A stretch of 64,000 bases of DNA from Acetohalobium arabaticum DSM 5501 (GTDB taxonomy: Bacteria > Bacillota > Halanaerobiia > Halobacteroidales > Acetohalobiaceae). Under the pieces are notes generated by a model. It did no database searches. It was not told where the DNA came from and saw only the letters and a program-made list of their open reading frames with translations. Below, one piece after another: positions 35,454 to 44,367 of the stretch. Location: contig NC_014378.1 in NCBI RefSeq assembly GCF_000144695.1, positions 1,271,833 through 1,335,832 of the forward strand, read 5' to 3'. The translations under genes were made by a program, and so were the position numbers. Numbering within the stretch: position 1 is the first letter of the stretch; each line of letters starts with the position of its first letter.

Positions 35454-36206
35454 CTAAGCACCAAGCAGCAAACTTATTGCTATAGCTAAAATAACAATTA
35501 TTAATATGTATTTAATCCATTTATCTCCTTTAGATACAGCAAAATTACTACCTAAATAGGCTCCAAGGCTATTTCCTACTGCTAAAATTAACCCAGCCAG
35601 CCAAGCTACTTTACCATTAATTACAAACACTGCTAAAGAAGGTATAGTATAAGCAGCAATTACAAATACTTTAATACTATTAACCTTAACTAGCGAAAAT
35701 CCAGTTATTAAAGAAAGAGTAATAATAAATAAAAAGCCTACTCCCCCTTGAATAAACCCACCATAGATACCGACAAAAAAGAAAGCCACCATTGCTGTTA
35801 ATTGCCGACCTGAACTAAGCTTTTCTACAGTTGTCTCCATCTTCTCTTTAGGATCGACGATAATTAAAATTAAAATTAAGATCATTATTCCTGCCAAAAT
35901 TTTATTAAAGAGTGCTTCCGGTAGATCAACTGCTAAATTAGAACCTATAACTGCTCCAATTATTGTAGGAATACTGAGCTTAAAGCTAAACTTAAAATCA
36001 GAAAATCCCTTTTGACGAAAATTAGTTACAGCTACAATATTCTGAATCAAGATAGCAATTCGATTTGTCCCATTAGCAACAGCCGAAGGTAACCCCATAA
36101 AGATCAATGCTGACATTGCAATTAATGAACCACCTCCAGCTAAAGTATTTATAAAACCAGCTGCTGTTCCAGCAAATAGAACTGTAAGAACTTTAAAAAG
36201 TGACAT
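35454..36206 (-). CDS. TSUP/TauE-SafE family membrane transporter
   Basis: 250 residues with seven to eight membrane helices. The TSUP pattern is AGFINTLAGGGSLIAMSALI near the N terminus and its repeat GGFIQGGVGFLFIITLSLI in the second half. Members export sulfite, sulfoacetate or other organosulfur/carboxylate anions. Convergent with the TetR gene. Substrate unknown. Confidence 0.88.
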   Translation of the reverse strand: MSLFKVLTVLFAGTAAGFINTLAGGGSLIAMSALIFMGLPSAVANGTNRIAILIQNIVAVTNFRQKGFSDFKFSFKLSIPTIIGAVIGSNLAVDLPEALFNKILAGIMILILILIIVDPKEKMETTVEKLSSGRQLTAMVAFFFVGIYGGFIQGGVGFLFIITLSLITGFSLVKVNSIKVFVIAAYTIPSLAVFVINGKVAWLAGLILAVGNSLGAYLGSNFAVSKGDKWIKYILIIVILAIAISLLLGA

Positions 36207-36371
36207 TCAACTACCTCCTCCACATTTATATATTCATAATATCAAAACTATATTCCAATAACAATTAATTCTAAAGAAATACTAGAAATATTTTATATTT
36301 ATAGTCTTATATTTATTAAAGAATTAACCAATAATATAGTTGATATGTAAAAAATCTAAAGGAGGAAGATT

Positions 36372-37229
36372 ATGAAGAAAAAGTTCGTTATTCTATCAGT
36401 CCTATTGATAGTTGTATTGACATTAGGTGCCTGTGCCAACACTGATGAAAATAATCAAAGTAGGCAAGATCAGAACCAAAATAAAATGGAAACCAAAGCC
36501 TCATCTATCTTTCAACAGGCAGACGTAAAAAATATGAAGGTTACAACTAATAAAGCTGAAGTTAAATCCGGTCCCAGTGAGAAGTTTAAAACCATTGCTA
36601 CTCTAAACAAGAATGAAACTGCTAAAGTACTAGCCCAGATTAAAGATTGGTATGTTATCCAGTTAGAAAATAACCGAATTGGATCTGTAAATTCCAACCA
36701 GACTAAACCGATTGTTGAAGAAGGACAGCCGCGTCCCCCACAGCCACAGCCTACTCCCCAACCAGAACAGACTAAGACACCTGAACCAAAGAATCCACAG
36801 GAGAATCAGTCAGCTGAAGAAATAGAGCCAGTTAATGATTTAAGCTCTATGGAAAGACAGATGGTGGATTTAATTAATGAAGCGCGAAAGAATAATGATG
36901 TAACTCCTCTTAAGACAGATAATGAATTAACAAGAGTAGCCAGAATGAAGTCACAGGATATGGTGAAGAATGATTACTTCAGCCATTATTCTCCAACCTA
37001 CGGCAGTCCTTTTGATATGCTGAATAAATTTGGAGTTGAATATATACAGGCAGGAGAGAATATTGCAGGCAACTCATCAGTAGAAGCAGCCCATAGAGGA
37101 TTAATGAACTCTACTGGACATAGAAGGAATATTCTCAATCCTCAATATACCCATGTAGGTGTAGGAGCTAAGTCTAGTGACAAATATGGTTATATCTTTA
37201 CTCAACTCTTTATCAGCAAACCTAAATAA
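36372..37229 (+). CDS. lipoprotein with SH3b and CAP (SCP/PR1) domains, YkwD-like
   Basis: 285 residues. A lipoprotein signal peptide ends in LTLGAC (lipidated cysteine ~21). Residues ~52-115 form an SH3b domain (VTTNKAEVKSGPSEKFKTIA), then a proline-rich linker with PQPQPTPQPE, then a C-terminal CAP domain (MVDLINEARKNNDVTPLKTD, HYSPTYGSPFDML, AGENIAGNSSVEAAHRGLMN, STGHRRNILNPQYTHVGVG). It is anchored to the cell envelope. YkwD-like CAP proteins are common in spore formers; their activity is unknown. Confidence 0.9.
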   Translation: MKKKFVILSVLLIVVLTLGACANTDENNQSRQDQNQNKMETKASSIFQQADVKNMKVTTNKAEVKSGPSEKFKTIATLNKNETAKVLAQIKDWYVIQLENNRIGSVNSNQTKPIVEEGQPRPPQPQPTPQPEQTKTPEPKNPQENQSAEEIEPVNDLSSMERQMVDLINEARKNNDVTPLKTDNELTRVARMKSQDMVKNDYFSHYSPTYGSPFDMLNKFGVEYIQAGENIAGNSSVEAAHRGLMNSTGHRRNILNPQYTHVGVGAKSSDKYGYIFTQLFISKPK

Positions 37230-37249
37230 ACTTTCTATTTTCTTAGATT

Positions 37250-37281
37250 AAAAAGGAGCAGTAATATTACTGCTCCTTTTT
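37250..37281 (+). terminator. terminator of the CAP lipoprotein gene
   Basis: AAAAAGGAGCAGTAA, two-base loop, then the exact complement TTACTGCTCCTTTTT. Confidence 0.9.
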
Positions 37282-37550
37282 AATCTTATCATATTTTTGT
37301 AAAGTCTTCTTTTTCACTCCGCTTAATAAGCAGCCACTTATCTCCTTATAATTTAGGCTATCAGGGCCCGAATTTCTTCTATTATAATGATTTCTAGCTA
37401 AGTAATAACTGCATCAAAAGAATATTAAATCTTTCTCATTTATCAATGCTTGAACTGAAATGTTTAAACTGCTTAAGCCAAATTATGAATTACTGATCCT
37501 TTATTATTTATTAACTTTAATCAGAATTTAACACTAGATTAATAAAAAAG
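37282..37550. other. intergenic stretch, nothing identified
   Basis: 270 bases between two terminators. I see no frame with a ribosome site, no hairpin of note and no repeat. Confidence 0.5.
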
Positions 37551-37581
37551 TTGCTGGGATTATTAAAAATAATCCCAGCAA
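37551..37581 (-). terminator. terminator of the small membrane peptide gene
   Basis: TTGCTGGGATTATT pairs perfectly with AATAATCCCAGCAA; on the minus strand CTTTTTTATT follows. Confidence 0.88.
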
Positions 37582-37599
37582 AATTAAATAATTCTTTCT

Positions 37600-37707
37600 T
37601 TAACAACCACATCTACGTCTACCTCTTTTAAAGAAGATAAAGAAGCAAAATAGAAGGGCTATTATCCAAATAAAACTACCACCAAAGCTTCCTCCGCTTC
37701 CAGTCAT
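37600..37707 (-). CDS. 35-residue single-helix membrane peptide (YjcZ-like)
   Basis: MTGSGGSFGGSFIWIIALLF then CFFIFFKRGRRRCGC. A glycine/serine-rich start, one membrane helix and a basic, cysteine-containing tail. GGAGG lies eight bases before the ATG and a strong terminator follows, so it is a real gene. The glycine-rich start plus hydrophobic helix recalls the small YjcZ/YczN-type sporulation peptides, though the tail is unusual. Confidence 0.75.
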   Translation of the reverse strand: MTGSGGSFGGSFIWIIALLFCFFIFFKRGRRRCGC

Positions 37708-37789
37708 TTTAGTCACCTCCATAAAATATTCTCATTTATAAGTATAATATGTATTTTATTATTTATTTGTGTAACATTTTATTAAATAA

Positions 37790-37816
37790 AAAACCCACAG
37801 CCTAAAAAGGCGTGGG
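37790..37816 (-). terminator. terminator behind the third TnpB-type element
   Basis: On the minus strand CCCACGCC pairs with GGCTGTGGG around TTTTTA, followed by TTTTTTATTTAA. It would end any transcript (such as an omega-RNA plus guide) leaving the element at 37863. Confidence 0.8.
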
Positions 37817-37862
37817 ATAATCATAACTCTATATATATTCAAACTTTGTATCATAAAGATAC

Positions 37863-38791
37863 GTGAACTGCCTCCGAGACAAGCAACGGAGGCTTCAAAA
37901 GAAGTATGGTAATTAAGTCTCCGCCTGCTTAACAGGCAACCCTTATTCTTTTAGGAGTGTCCACAACCCCATTATCCCTAATCTGACGAATCATTTCAGG
38001 AATACATTTGTCTTTGAGATATTTACGCATTATATTAAGGCTACCGTTCACATCAGCGTTAAGTATCTTATTCTTAGTTTTAAATAGACCTCTAGTAGTT
38101 CGTCTGGATTTATCATAGTTGGTTTTATTTAATGATTCTAGGTCAATAGCCGAGCAACCAGAAGTATAGGTTTCATTAACTTTAATTAGCTTAATACCTG
38201 CTAGTTTAGCTTTATATTCAATTAACTCTACTAATCTTTGTATTGGTATTTGTACGAATGATTTAAGTGTATTATTCTGCTTAATATTTTTAATATTACC
38301 AATTATAATAGTAGATAACTGTTTCATTCTAATTCTTTGGAGGTTGGCTATCTTTTTATTGAAGTAGCTATTCTTAGATTTAATAGTTTTACCATTAATG
38401 ATATAGCTTTTGGGACTATCTTTAAATGTTAAGGTAGCTAAATTATCTAAACCTAAGTCAATTGACATTATATTGTTATCTTGTGGCTTATCTTTGGGTT
38501 CTACCTTGTAAATAATTAATAAGTGCCACTCTTTAGAGAGTCTATCTTGCTTAATTCGTACCTGTTGAAGTTTATCTAAATCTATAATGCTTTGAACTGC
38601 TGGTGGCAATTCAAATTTAATACAGTCAACATTATATTTAGATTTAATCTCCTTAGATACCGATAATAACAAGTGATTATCTCTAATTCTTGTGGCTAAG
38701 TTGGTGTAGATGATTTGATTTGGATTGTTATCCATAAATATAGACCTGATAATAAGAAGAACTGTAACTGAACATAATTTTTATTCATCAT
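37863..38791 (-). mobile_element. decayed IS200/IS605-family element with defective tnpB
   Basis: A good ribosome site (AAAGGG) precedes ATG at 38791, which reads MMNKNYVQLQFF, a TnpB-type start, then loses frame. The open part (37929-38735) carries RuvC-I (NNIMSIDLGLDNLATL), the segment STIIIGNIKNIKQN and RuvC-III (KILNADVNGSLNIMRKYL). Two deletions are evident: ~75 residues after the N terminus, and ~40 residues between LQRIRMKQ and STIII. The right tip is a hairpin (GCCTCCG...CGGAGGC) and AGTTCAC, ending like the tips of the two intact copies. The zinc-finger cysteines are also absent (YTSGCSAIDLE). Confidence 0.83.
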
Positions 38792-38890
38792 TCTGATCCC
38801 TTTCTACATATTTAATCTTTTGCATTCTCCACTTCGCTAATTCTAACATAAATCTAAACCAGATACAATGATAAAAGGAACTGTTTCCGA

Positions 38891-39418
38891 TTAAGCTTTA
38901 GGCACACAGATAGTCTGACCGATTAACAAAGCATCAGGATTTACATCAGGATTTAATCTTTGTAGTTCCTCTACTGTAGTCCCAAATCTTTTAGCTACTT
39001 CATAAAATGTATCCCCAGCCTGAATTTGGTACTCAACTGTACTTTCTGGACATTCGACTGGCGGCGTAGCCAGCGGAATACAGATAATTTCACCTACATT
39101 AAGATTCTGGGAATCTAACCTTGGATTTGCTTCTTGTAAATCATCTACTGAAATGTTAAAACGTTGAGCAATCTTATAGAGAGTATCTCCAGGCTGAATA
39201 GAATAAAAGTTACCTTCGGGACAGGAAGGAAATCGTTCCTGCAGTGGAATGCAGATCTCCTGTCCAACCTGTAGATTATCTGGATCAATATTCGGATTAG
39301 CTCCAATAAGTGCTGAGATTGTTGTTTCAAAGCGTTGAGTTAATTCATATAAAGTATCGCCAGCCTTAATTACATATTTCTCAGTATTTGGCGGGCATTC
39401 TCTAGAATCATCAACCAT
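38891..39418 (-). CDS. triple-LysM protein, spore-coat-like
   Basis: 175 residues made of three LysM repeats (about residues 14-60, 71-117 and 127-173), each with Y.I..GDT.Y...QRF and ending in G..ICIP. The repeats are separated by cysteine/proline-containing linkers. There is no signal peptide, so the protein is probably made in the mother cell and placed on the spore surface, as are SafA-type LysM proteins. The start follows AAAGGGGGGATAG. Confidence 0.88.
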   Translation of the reverse strand: MVDDSRECPPNTEKYVIKAGDTLYELTQRFETTISALIGANPNIDPDNLQVGQEICIPLQERFPSCPEGNFYSIQPGDTLYKIAQRFNISVDDLQEANPRLDSQNLNVGEIICIPLATPPVECPESTVEYQIQAGDTFYEVAKRFGTTVEELQRLNPDVNPDALLIGQTICVPKA

Positions 39419-39636
39419 TCTATCCCCCCTTTCTAAAATATTATATTTAAACTTTCACCTAAATGTTCCTACATTTATCATTTTTGCTGCATATATACAA
39501 GTAAATTATTTCTAATAAGAAGGGGAGAAATGCCAACGCCATCGTCCCATAGGCCAACGTATCTGTATTCCGACACAGCTTACTCCTACAACCTGTGTCC
39601 TACGTCTAACGCCACATTCAGATAGTAGAATACCTA

Positions 39637-39882
39637 ATGCCAAGTGATTAAGATTTTAAAAGACAGGCAGAATCTTCTACTCAAGAACTGAGAGCAATGT
39701 ATTCTACAAGCTTAAACCAAGTATTAGCCGGTCATGAATCATTAACAACTTTAGCTATCAATCGTGGTTGGTATCAACCTTATAACTCACCAGAAGAACA
39801 GCTATCAGAAACTCTAAACCAATCCCAAAAAGTAATTAATCTCCAAGGAGAAGCAATTAAAGCTGACCAGCCTGAAGTATAA
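39637..39882 (+). pseudogene. CotF-like spore coat protein with early stop
   Basis: The frame reads MPSD, stop (TAA at 39649), then DFKRQAESSTQELRAMYSTS and LAGHESLTTLAINRGWYQPY, NSPEEQLSETLNQSQKVI, which is the second half of a CotF-like ferritin-fold coat protein (ELR...GH..L...A...GWY.PY). A CAA-to-TAA change would explain the stop. Translation could restart at ATG 39697 and give a 61-residue product. The upstream half of CotF is missing. Confidence 0.6.
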
Positions 39883-39900
39883 TCAAAGAATGAATTAACT

Positions 39901-39934
39901 AAAAAACCATCACCATTAATGGTGATGGTTTTTT
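39901..39934. terminator. bidirectional terminator
   Basis: AAAAAACCATCACC pairs with GGTGATGGTTTTTT around ATTAAT; it serves the coat-like frame and the convergent small gene at 39937. Confidence 0.88.
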
Positions 39935-39936
39935 CA

Positions 39937-40086
39937 TTACTTATTATCTTTCTCTTTATTCTTTTCTTTCTGCTGCTTTGCCGCCTGCCGCATTACATGT
40001 TGGGCTACTCCAGTACAGACTGATTCATCATGCATCTCAAAAGATTCTTTTTCATTCTTCTCTTCATTTTTCTCTTCTTCTGCCAT
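39937..40086 (-). CDS. 49-residue charged protein of unknown function
   Basis: MAEEEKNEEKNEKESFEMHD, ESVCTGVAQHVMRQAAKQQK, then a lysine/glutamate tail. AAGGAGG lies six bases before the ATG, an excellent ribosome site, and a terminator follows. The central VCTGVAQHVMRQA may be a short helix. No family recognised. It lies 24 bases after the Gfo/Idh/MocA gene and may share its transcript. Confidence 0.68.
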   Translation of the reverse strand: MAEEEKNEEKNEKESFEMHDESVCTGVAQHVMRQAAKQQKEKNKEKDNK

Positions 40087-40110
40087 CTTAATCCTCCTTT
40101 GTTTTCTTGC

Positions 40111-41178
40111 TTATCCAAAGACATGCACCTGTTCTTCAAGTTGATACTGATCATATTTATCTACTTCGACAACTTTATTCTCTTCAATTGACTCTAAAAC
40201 AGCCATTACCGTCTTTAGATCACCATACTCCATCTGCGGCGGTACAGAAATTGCTTCCTGTCCAGTCAAGCTGTTATAAAAATCTAATAATTCATTATAG
40301 AAACCGCGTTCCGGCTGATAAGGAATTTCCTCTCTAGTACCATCATTATAAGCAACATTAATTACTCCAGCTTTACTTTCTTCTAGATAGATCATACCTT
40401 CAGTACCGAAGATTCTAGTCCCTACTAAAGGACGCTGCATCTCTTTTCCACTGGGAAAATAAGAGAATTGGCCAACAATACCATTCTTAAACTTTAGATT
40501 AATATTAGTTGATAAATACGGATTAAAATCGTCATCCTGAGGCTTACCTACAGCATAGAGACTTTCGATTGGTCCAAAAATATGGCGGATACCGGCTAAA
40601 TTATGAATGGCTGAATCTAAAATTCTTCCCCCAGGATAATCCGGATGCTGACGCCACTCTTTAGCAGCAAATTTATTACCTAACATATCCTCAGAAAAAT
40701 CGGTTATCTTATTGCTGATAAAGTAGACTACATCGCCAATTTTTTGTTCACGAATTAGATCCCGAATAATATTATTCTCTTCATTGTAGCGATAATTTTC
40801 AGCAATCATAATCTGAATTCTATGTCTATCAGCTAAATGGGAGTACTCTTCTGCTTCTTCTAAGCTAGTAGCTAACGGCTTCTCACAGATAATATTAATA
40901 CCCATTTCAGCTACATCTTCAGAGATAGGAAAGTTTTCAGGAATCGGTACAATAATATCTACTGCATCTAATTCTTCCTGATTAATCATTTCATTATAGT
41001 CCTGATAGGCCTTTTCCTGTCCGATACCAACCATCTCTGTAGCTTTACGAGCCTTATCAAAATCTACATCACAACAAGCAGTTACTTTATATTTATCCTG
41101 TAATTCTTGAAAGGCCGGATAATGCAGACGTTCCCAGGCCATGCCACAGCCGATAATACCTACTTTAATCTGTTCCAT
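40111..41178 (-). CDS. Gfo/Idh/MocA-family oxidoreductase
   Basis: 355 residues: NAD(P)-binding Rossmann fold at the start (KVGIIGCGMAWERLHYPAF), the EKP motif in ICEKPLATSLEEAEEY near residue 95 with the usual lysine, and a C-terminal substrate domain with GGRILDSAIHNLAGIRHIFG near 180, whose aspartate and histidine match the catalytic pair of the family. It would oxidise or reduce a sugar or cyclitol derivative. No sugar genes are adjacent. Confidence 0.88.
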   Translation of the reverse strand: MEQIKVGIIGCGMAWERLHYPAFQELQDKYKVTACCDVDFDKARKATEMVGIGQEKAYQDYNEMINQEELDAVDIIVPIPENFPISEDVAEMGINIICEKPLATSLEEAEEYSHLADRHRIQIMIAENYRYNEENNIIRDLIREQKIGDVVYFISNKITDFSEDMLGNKFAAKEWRQHPDYPGGRILDSAIHNLAGIRHIFGPIESLYAVGKPQDDDFNPYLSTNINLKFKNGIVGQFSYFPSGKEMQRPLVGTRIFGTEGMIYLEESKAGVINVAYNDGTREEIPYQPERGFYNELLDFYNSLTGQEAISVPPQMEYGDLKTVMAVLESIEENKVVEVDKYDQYQLEEQVHVFG

Positions 41179-41354
41179 TTTGATAAAATTCCTCCTTATT
41201 CTTCAGTTTTGGGAGCAACTTCATCTGCCCGTAAAAAATATTATAGATTTCATACTTATTATTAACACCATAGTTTTTTATATTAAGGAAATAAGTACTA
41301 AATAAAATAGATAAAACCAGGGAATCACCCTGGTTTACTACAACTAAGATTATT

Positions 41355-41654
41355 CTATTGATTTAACTTTCTTATTATATTAAATACTTTAGCCCAATCA
41401 CCTTCATCTAAAGCATTATAATCTTCAACTATAACTCCTAAACTATCTGTAAGTTCGATCTTTCTACCACTGATCACTCCTTCATTCCCTGCTAAAAATG
41501 ACCACCGTCTACCACCTATGATTTCACAGAAGTAAAGTCTAATATTATAATTTTTATTCAACCACTCTGCAATCTGATATAAATTCTCTTTAAGCGTATT
41601 ATTTCCATCGATTAATGTCTGTAATCGTTTAGATATAGAGATCTCGTTCACCAT
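41355..41654 (-). CDS. small protein overlapping hydG, unknown function
   Basis: 99 residues, mixed charged and hydrophobic, with YNIRLYFCEIIGGRRWSFLA and GVISGRKIELTDSLGV. Its start overlaps the hydG stop by 26 bases, so it is translationally coupled with the maturase. It ends at a short hairpin before 41340 (ACCAGGGAATCACCCTGGT) that is likely the operon terminator. Not recognised; the coupling suggests an accessory role to the maturase. Confidence 0.65.
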   Translation of the reverse strand: MVNEISISKRLQTLIDGNNTLKENLYQIAEWLNKNYNIRLYFCEIIGGRRWSFLAGNEGVISGRKIELTDSLGVIVEDYNALDEGDWAKVFNIIRKLNQ

Positions 41655-43128
41655 TTTTTATCCTTTCATAATAATTTTTAAACTCATTCAGCAGATTATT
41701 TTCAGTGAAAAAAGAGTCATTTTCAATCTCTTCTAATTCTTGAGCAATTACTTTTTCGCCGGCTTTCTTTGTTTCTTCAGATGCAAAATCATCTAACCAC
41801 TCTCTGAATGTTAAAACAGCATTCAGTTTACAGAACTTTCCTTCGACTCCCTCCTGTAATAGATTCATGATTTTATCTCCGGTTCTACCACAGCGATAGC
41901 CAGCAGTACAGAAAGAAGTAATCATGCCCATTTCAGCAAACTCTTTAATTACTGTATCCAAATCTCTTGTATCACCTAGTATGAACTGTTGACGTTTCTT
42001 CTCCTGTTCTGTATACTCCTCACTATATGCTCCAATACCTATTCTAGTTGAAGCATCAGTCTGAGTACAGCCTAACTGCATAGCCTCCCGCCTTATTTCA
42101 GGAGTTTCACGAGCAGTTACAATTAAGCCAGTATATGGTACTGCTAACCTAAGTACAGTTATTAACTTTTTAAATTCCTCATCTTCAACTTTATATTTAG
42201 AGTTTTGAGTATAAGGTGAACCATCTGCTTCCATCAAACGAGGAAAAGAAATAGTATGTGGCCCAACGCCATTAAACTGCCTTTCCAAATCAATTGCATG
42301 GTATAATAGGCCCATTACTTCAAACTTCCAATCATAAAGGCCAAATAATGCTCCAATGGCTACATCATCAATCCCTGCCTCCATAGCCCTATGTAGAGCA
42401 TACAGCCTCCAGCGGTAATTAGACTTTGGTCCTGATGGATGTAATTTTTGATAAGTTTCGTGGTGATAAGTCTCCTGGAACACCTGATAAGTACCAACTC
42501 CTACATCCCACAGCTTCTTTAAATCCTCTATCTCCATTGGCGCAGCATTTATATTCACCCGCCGCAGCGAACCATAGCCATGCTTAGTCTCCACTTTAAC
42601 ATCATAGATTGCTTCCATGGATTCAGCAATATAATCAGCATCTGAAGCAGGATGTTCACCATAAACAACAATACTCCTTTTATGCCCCATCTTTACTAAA
42701 TTACGAGCCTCTTCTTTAACCTTTTTCATATTTAAAACTTTTCGCGTTTCATTAGTATTATCCTTTCTAAATCCACAGTAAACACAATTATTAACACAGA
42801 GATTACTACAATATAAAGGAGCAAAGGTCACCACCCGGTTATCATAGACTTTCTTCTTTACTTCTAGTGCCGCTTCTTTCATCTCATTTAAAAGTTCCTC
42901 ATCTTCAACATTAAGTAATGCAGCTGTCTCTTCCGGCTCGAGCCGTTCTATTTCTAATGATTTCTGAATAATTTCCCTAATCCATTTAGGATCCGGATCT
43001 CTGTGTTCTTCTAATTGTTGTTCTATTAAGTTATCATCTATAAAGTCATCCCCATCAATTAAATACCGATCAATCTCATCCTGTTTAATTACATTAGCTG
43101 CCCACTCAGCTGGATTAATACTACCCAT
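41629..43128 (-). CDS. hydG: HydG-type radical SAM tyrosine lyase ([FeFe]-hydrogenase maturase)
   Basis: 499 residues. HydG cleaves tyrosine to give the CO and CN ligands of the H-cluster. The radical SAM motif is CVNNCVYCGF near residue 107, and GEHPASDADYI and PMEIEDLKKLWDVGVGTYQV match the HydG/ThiH barrel. The C-terminal extension has FCTAGYRCGRTGDKIM and a later KFCKLNAVLTF. In typical HydG this is CTACYR with a CxxC; here the second cysteine position is glycine (GGC) and a cysteine appears three residues later. hydE and hydF are not in the window. Expression starts from a good promoter with a 245-base leader. Confidence 0.88.
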   Translation of the reverse strand: MGSINPAEWAANVIKQDEIDRYLIDGDDFIDDNLIEQQLEEHRDPDPKWIREIIQKSLEIERLEPEETAALLNVEDEELLNEMKEAALEVKKKVYDNRVVTFAPLYCSNLCVNNCVYCGFRKDNTNETRKVLNMKKVKEEARNLVKMGHKRSIVVYGEHPASDADYIAESMEAIYDVKVETKHGYGSLRRVNINAAPMEIEDLKKLWDVGVGTYQVFQETYHHETYQKLHPSGPKSNYRWRLYALHRAMEAGIDDVAIGALFGLYDWKFEVMGLLYHAIDLERQFNGVGPHTISFPRLMEADGSPYTQNSKYKVEDEEFKKLITVLRLAVPYTGLIVTARETPEIRREAMQLGCTQTDASTRIGIGAYSEEYTEQEKKRQQFILGDTRDLDTVIKEFAEMGMITSFCTAGYRCGRTGDKIMNLLQEGVEGKFCKLNAVLTFREWLDDFASEETKKAGEKVIAQELEEIENDSFFTENNLLNEFKNYYERIKNGERDLYI

Positions 43129-43376
43129 AATAAATTTAACCTCCTAATAATACTATACTAAGTGTATATTTTCGCAAATAAAAAAGACTTACCCCAAAGG
43201 ATAAGCCGCCAATTACCAGCCGTATTACCTCTGTATGATCAGGCCCCCCCTTTCATCAAGAGTATATTAGCCGCAAACAGCAGTTTTTCCTTCTAAATTA
43301 GGATTTCTCCCTATCTATCAGGAAATAAAACAGCTATTTGCCAAATATTATTTTTTAGTCTCCATTAGCTTATCAC
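43129..43376 (-). promoter_or_regulatory. structured 5' leader of hydG with intrinsic terminator
   Basis: The ~245-base untranslated leader has several possible stems, including the G-run GGGGGGGCC, and a factor-independent terminator at 43186-43207 (GGCTTATCC with GGGTAAGTC) followed by TTTTTTATTT at 43176-43185, 50 bases before the start codon. A terminator inside a leader means attenuation. A segment reading CCTGATC...GGTAATAC resembles part of the TPP aptamer, but the CTGAGA box is absent. I cannot assign a class. Confidence 0.6.
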
Positions 43377-43382
43377 ATTTTT

Positions 43383-43411
43383 ATTATATCTGTTTTTAAA
43401 TATTATATCAA
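43383..43411 (-). promoter_or_regulatory. sigma-A promoter of hydG
   Basis: On the minus strand TTGATA (43406-43411), a 17-base spacer and TATAAT (43383-43388). Transcription would start near 43376. Confidence 0.78.
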
Positions 43412-43501
43412 CAAAAATTTCTAATTTTCACAAATTATATTTTTGTGTCGACAATTACAACGAAAAACTACTCTTGATTAGGTCTGATATTTAAAATTTA
43501 T

Positions 43502-44125
43502 TCAATCAAAAATAGCTTTATGATAATCTTTTCTTCTAGCTTCAAAGCAACTCCTTATCTGTTCTTTGGTATTTCTACCTAATGAAAGAGGGGGAAGATC
43601 AGTAACCGAAAAGAAACCTGAATCTGAAGTTTCAATATTCTTTTCAAATTCTCCACTTAAAAATTCACATTCTACAAAGATTTTATACATTCCAAAAGGA
43701 AAAGACTTTTTATGATGCTTTCTACGATCTAAAATAGATATTATCCGTTGAGGTTTAATCTTCACTCCAGCTTCCTCCTGAGCCTCTTTAATTAAATTTT
43801 CCTTTAGTGAATAACCAACATCAGCCCAACCGCCAGGTAGTGACCAGCGCCCATCAACTTTCTCCTTTACTAATAAGATTTTATCATCTTTAAAGACTGC
43901 TGCCCGAACATCAATCTTAGGTGTTGGATAACCAGCATCCTCCATAAATAATTCACTTATTTCTTCCTTTTTAAGTTCAGTCTGATCTTTAATTATGCTA
44001 CTGCTTATCTCTCTAATCTCTTCAAATCTTTCGCGATCATACTTATTTTCTGAATAAGTCAGTCCCGCTTGAGCAATTGCCTGTAGTCTTTTAGCATACT
44101 CTAACCATTTTGGTTCTTTTGACAT
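43502..44125 (-). CDS. Nudix hydrolase with N-terminal extension
   Basis: 207 residues. The N-terminal 60 residues resemble the helical Nudix_N domain (WLEYAKRLQAIAQAGLTYSE). The Nudix box is GGWADVGYSLKENLIKEAQE then EAGV, with tyrosine where the first glutamate-proximal position is usually E/Q. This type (YjhB-like) hydrolyses nucleoside diphosphate derivatives or ADP-ribose. Monocistronic. Confidence 0.88.
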   Translation of the reverse strand: MSKEPKWLEYAKRLQAIAQAGLTYSENKYDRERFEEIREISSSIIKDQTELKKEEISELFMEDAGYPTPKIDVRAAVFKDDKILLVKEKVDGRWSLPGGWADVGYSLKENLIKEAQEEAGVKIKPQRIISILDRRKHHKKSFPFGMYKIFVECEFLSGEFEKNIETSDSGFFSVTDLPPLSLGRNTKEQIRSCFEARRKDYHKAIFD

Positions 44126-44367
44126 TATATTTCCTCCAGTTTAAAATTATTGAATTCATTATTATAATTTATAGCCTACTTTATCCATTCAAGTCTCTAT
44201 AGAACATATATTCAATATACTCTTAAACTTTACCTTCATAATTTGGACATCAACTATAACTCTATTAATTGGTATATTTATAATTAATAATGTAAATCCT
44301 AGATTATAAGTTTTGGAAGATACTTATTAAACTAGTCATTGCAATAACCAAGGAGGTAGAATGAAAA

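Noticed and set aside
37863..38791. functional third TnpB
   Set aside because: Two internal deletions and a lost N-terminal frame make it inactive, despite conserved RuvC-I and RuvC-III motifs.
43129..43376. TPP riboswitch upstream of hydG
   Set aside because: Fragments resemble the 3' half of the thi box, but CTGAGA and the P5 pairing are absent; kept only as an unclassified leader.
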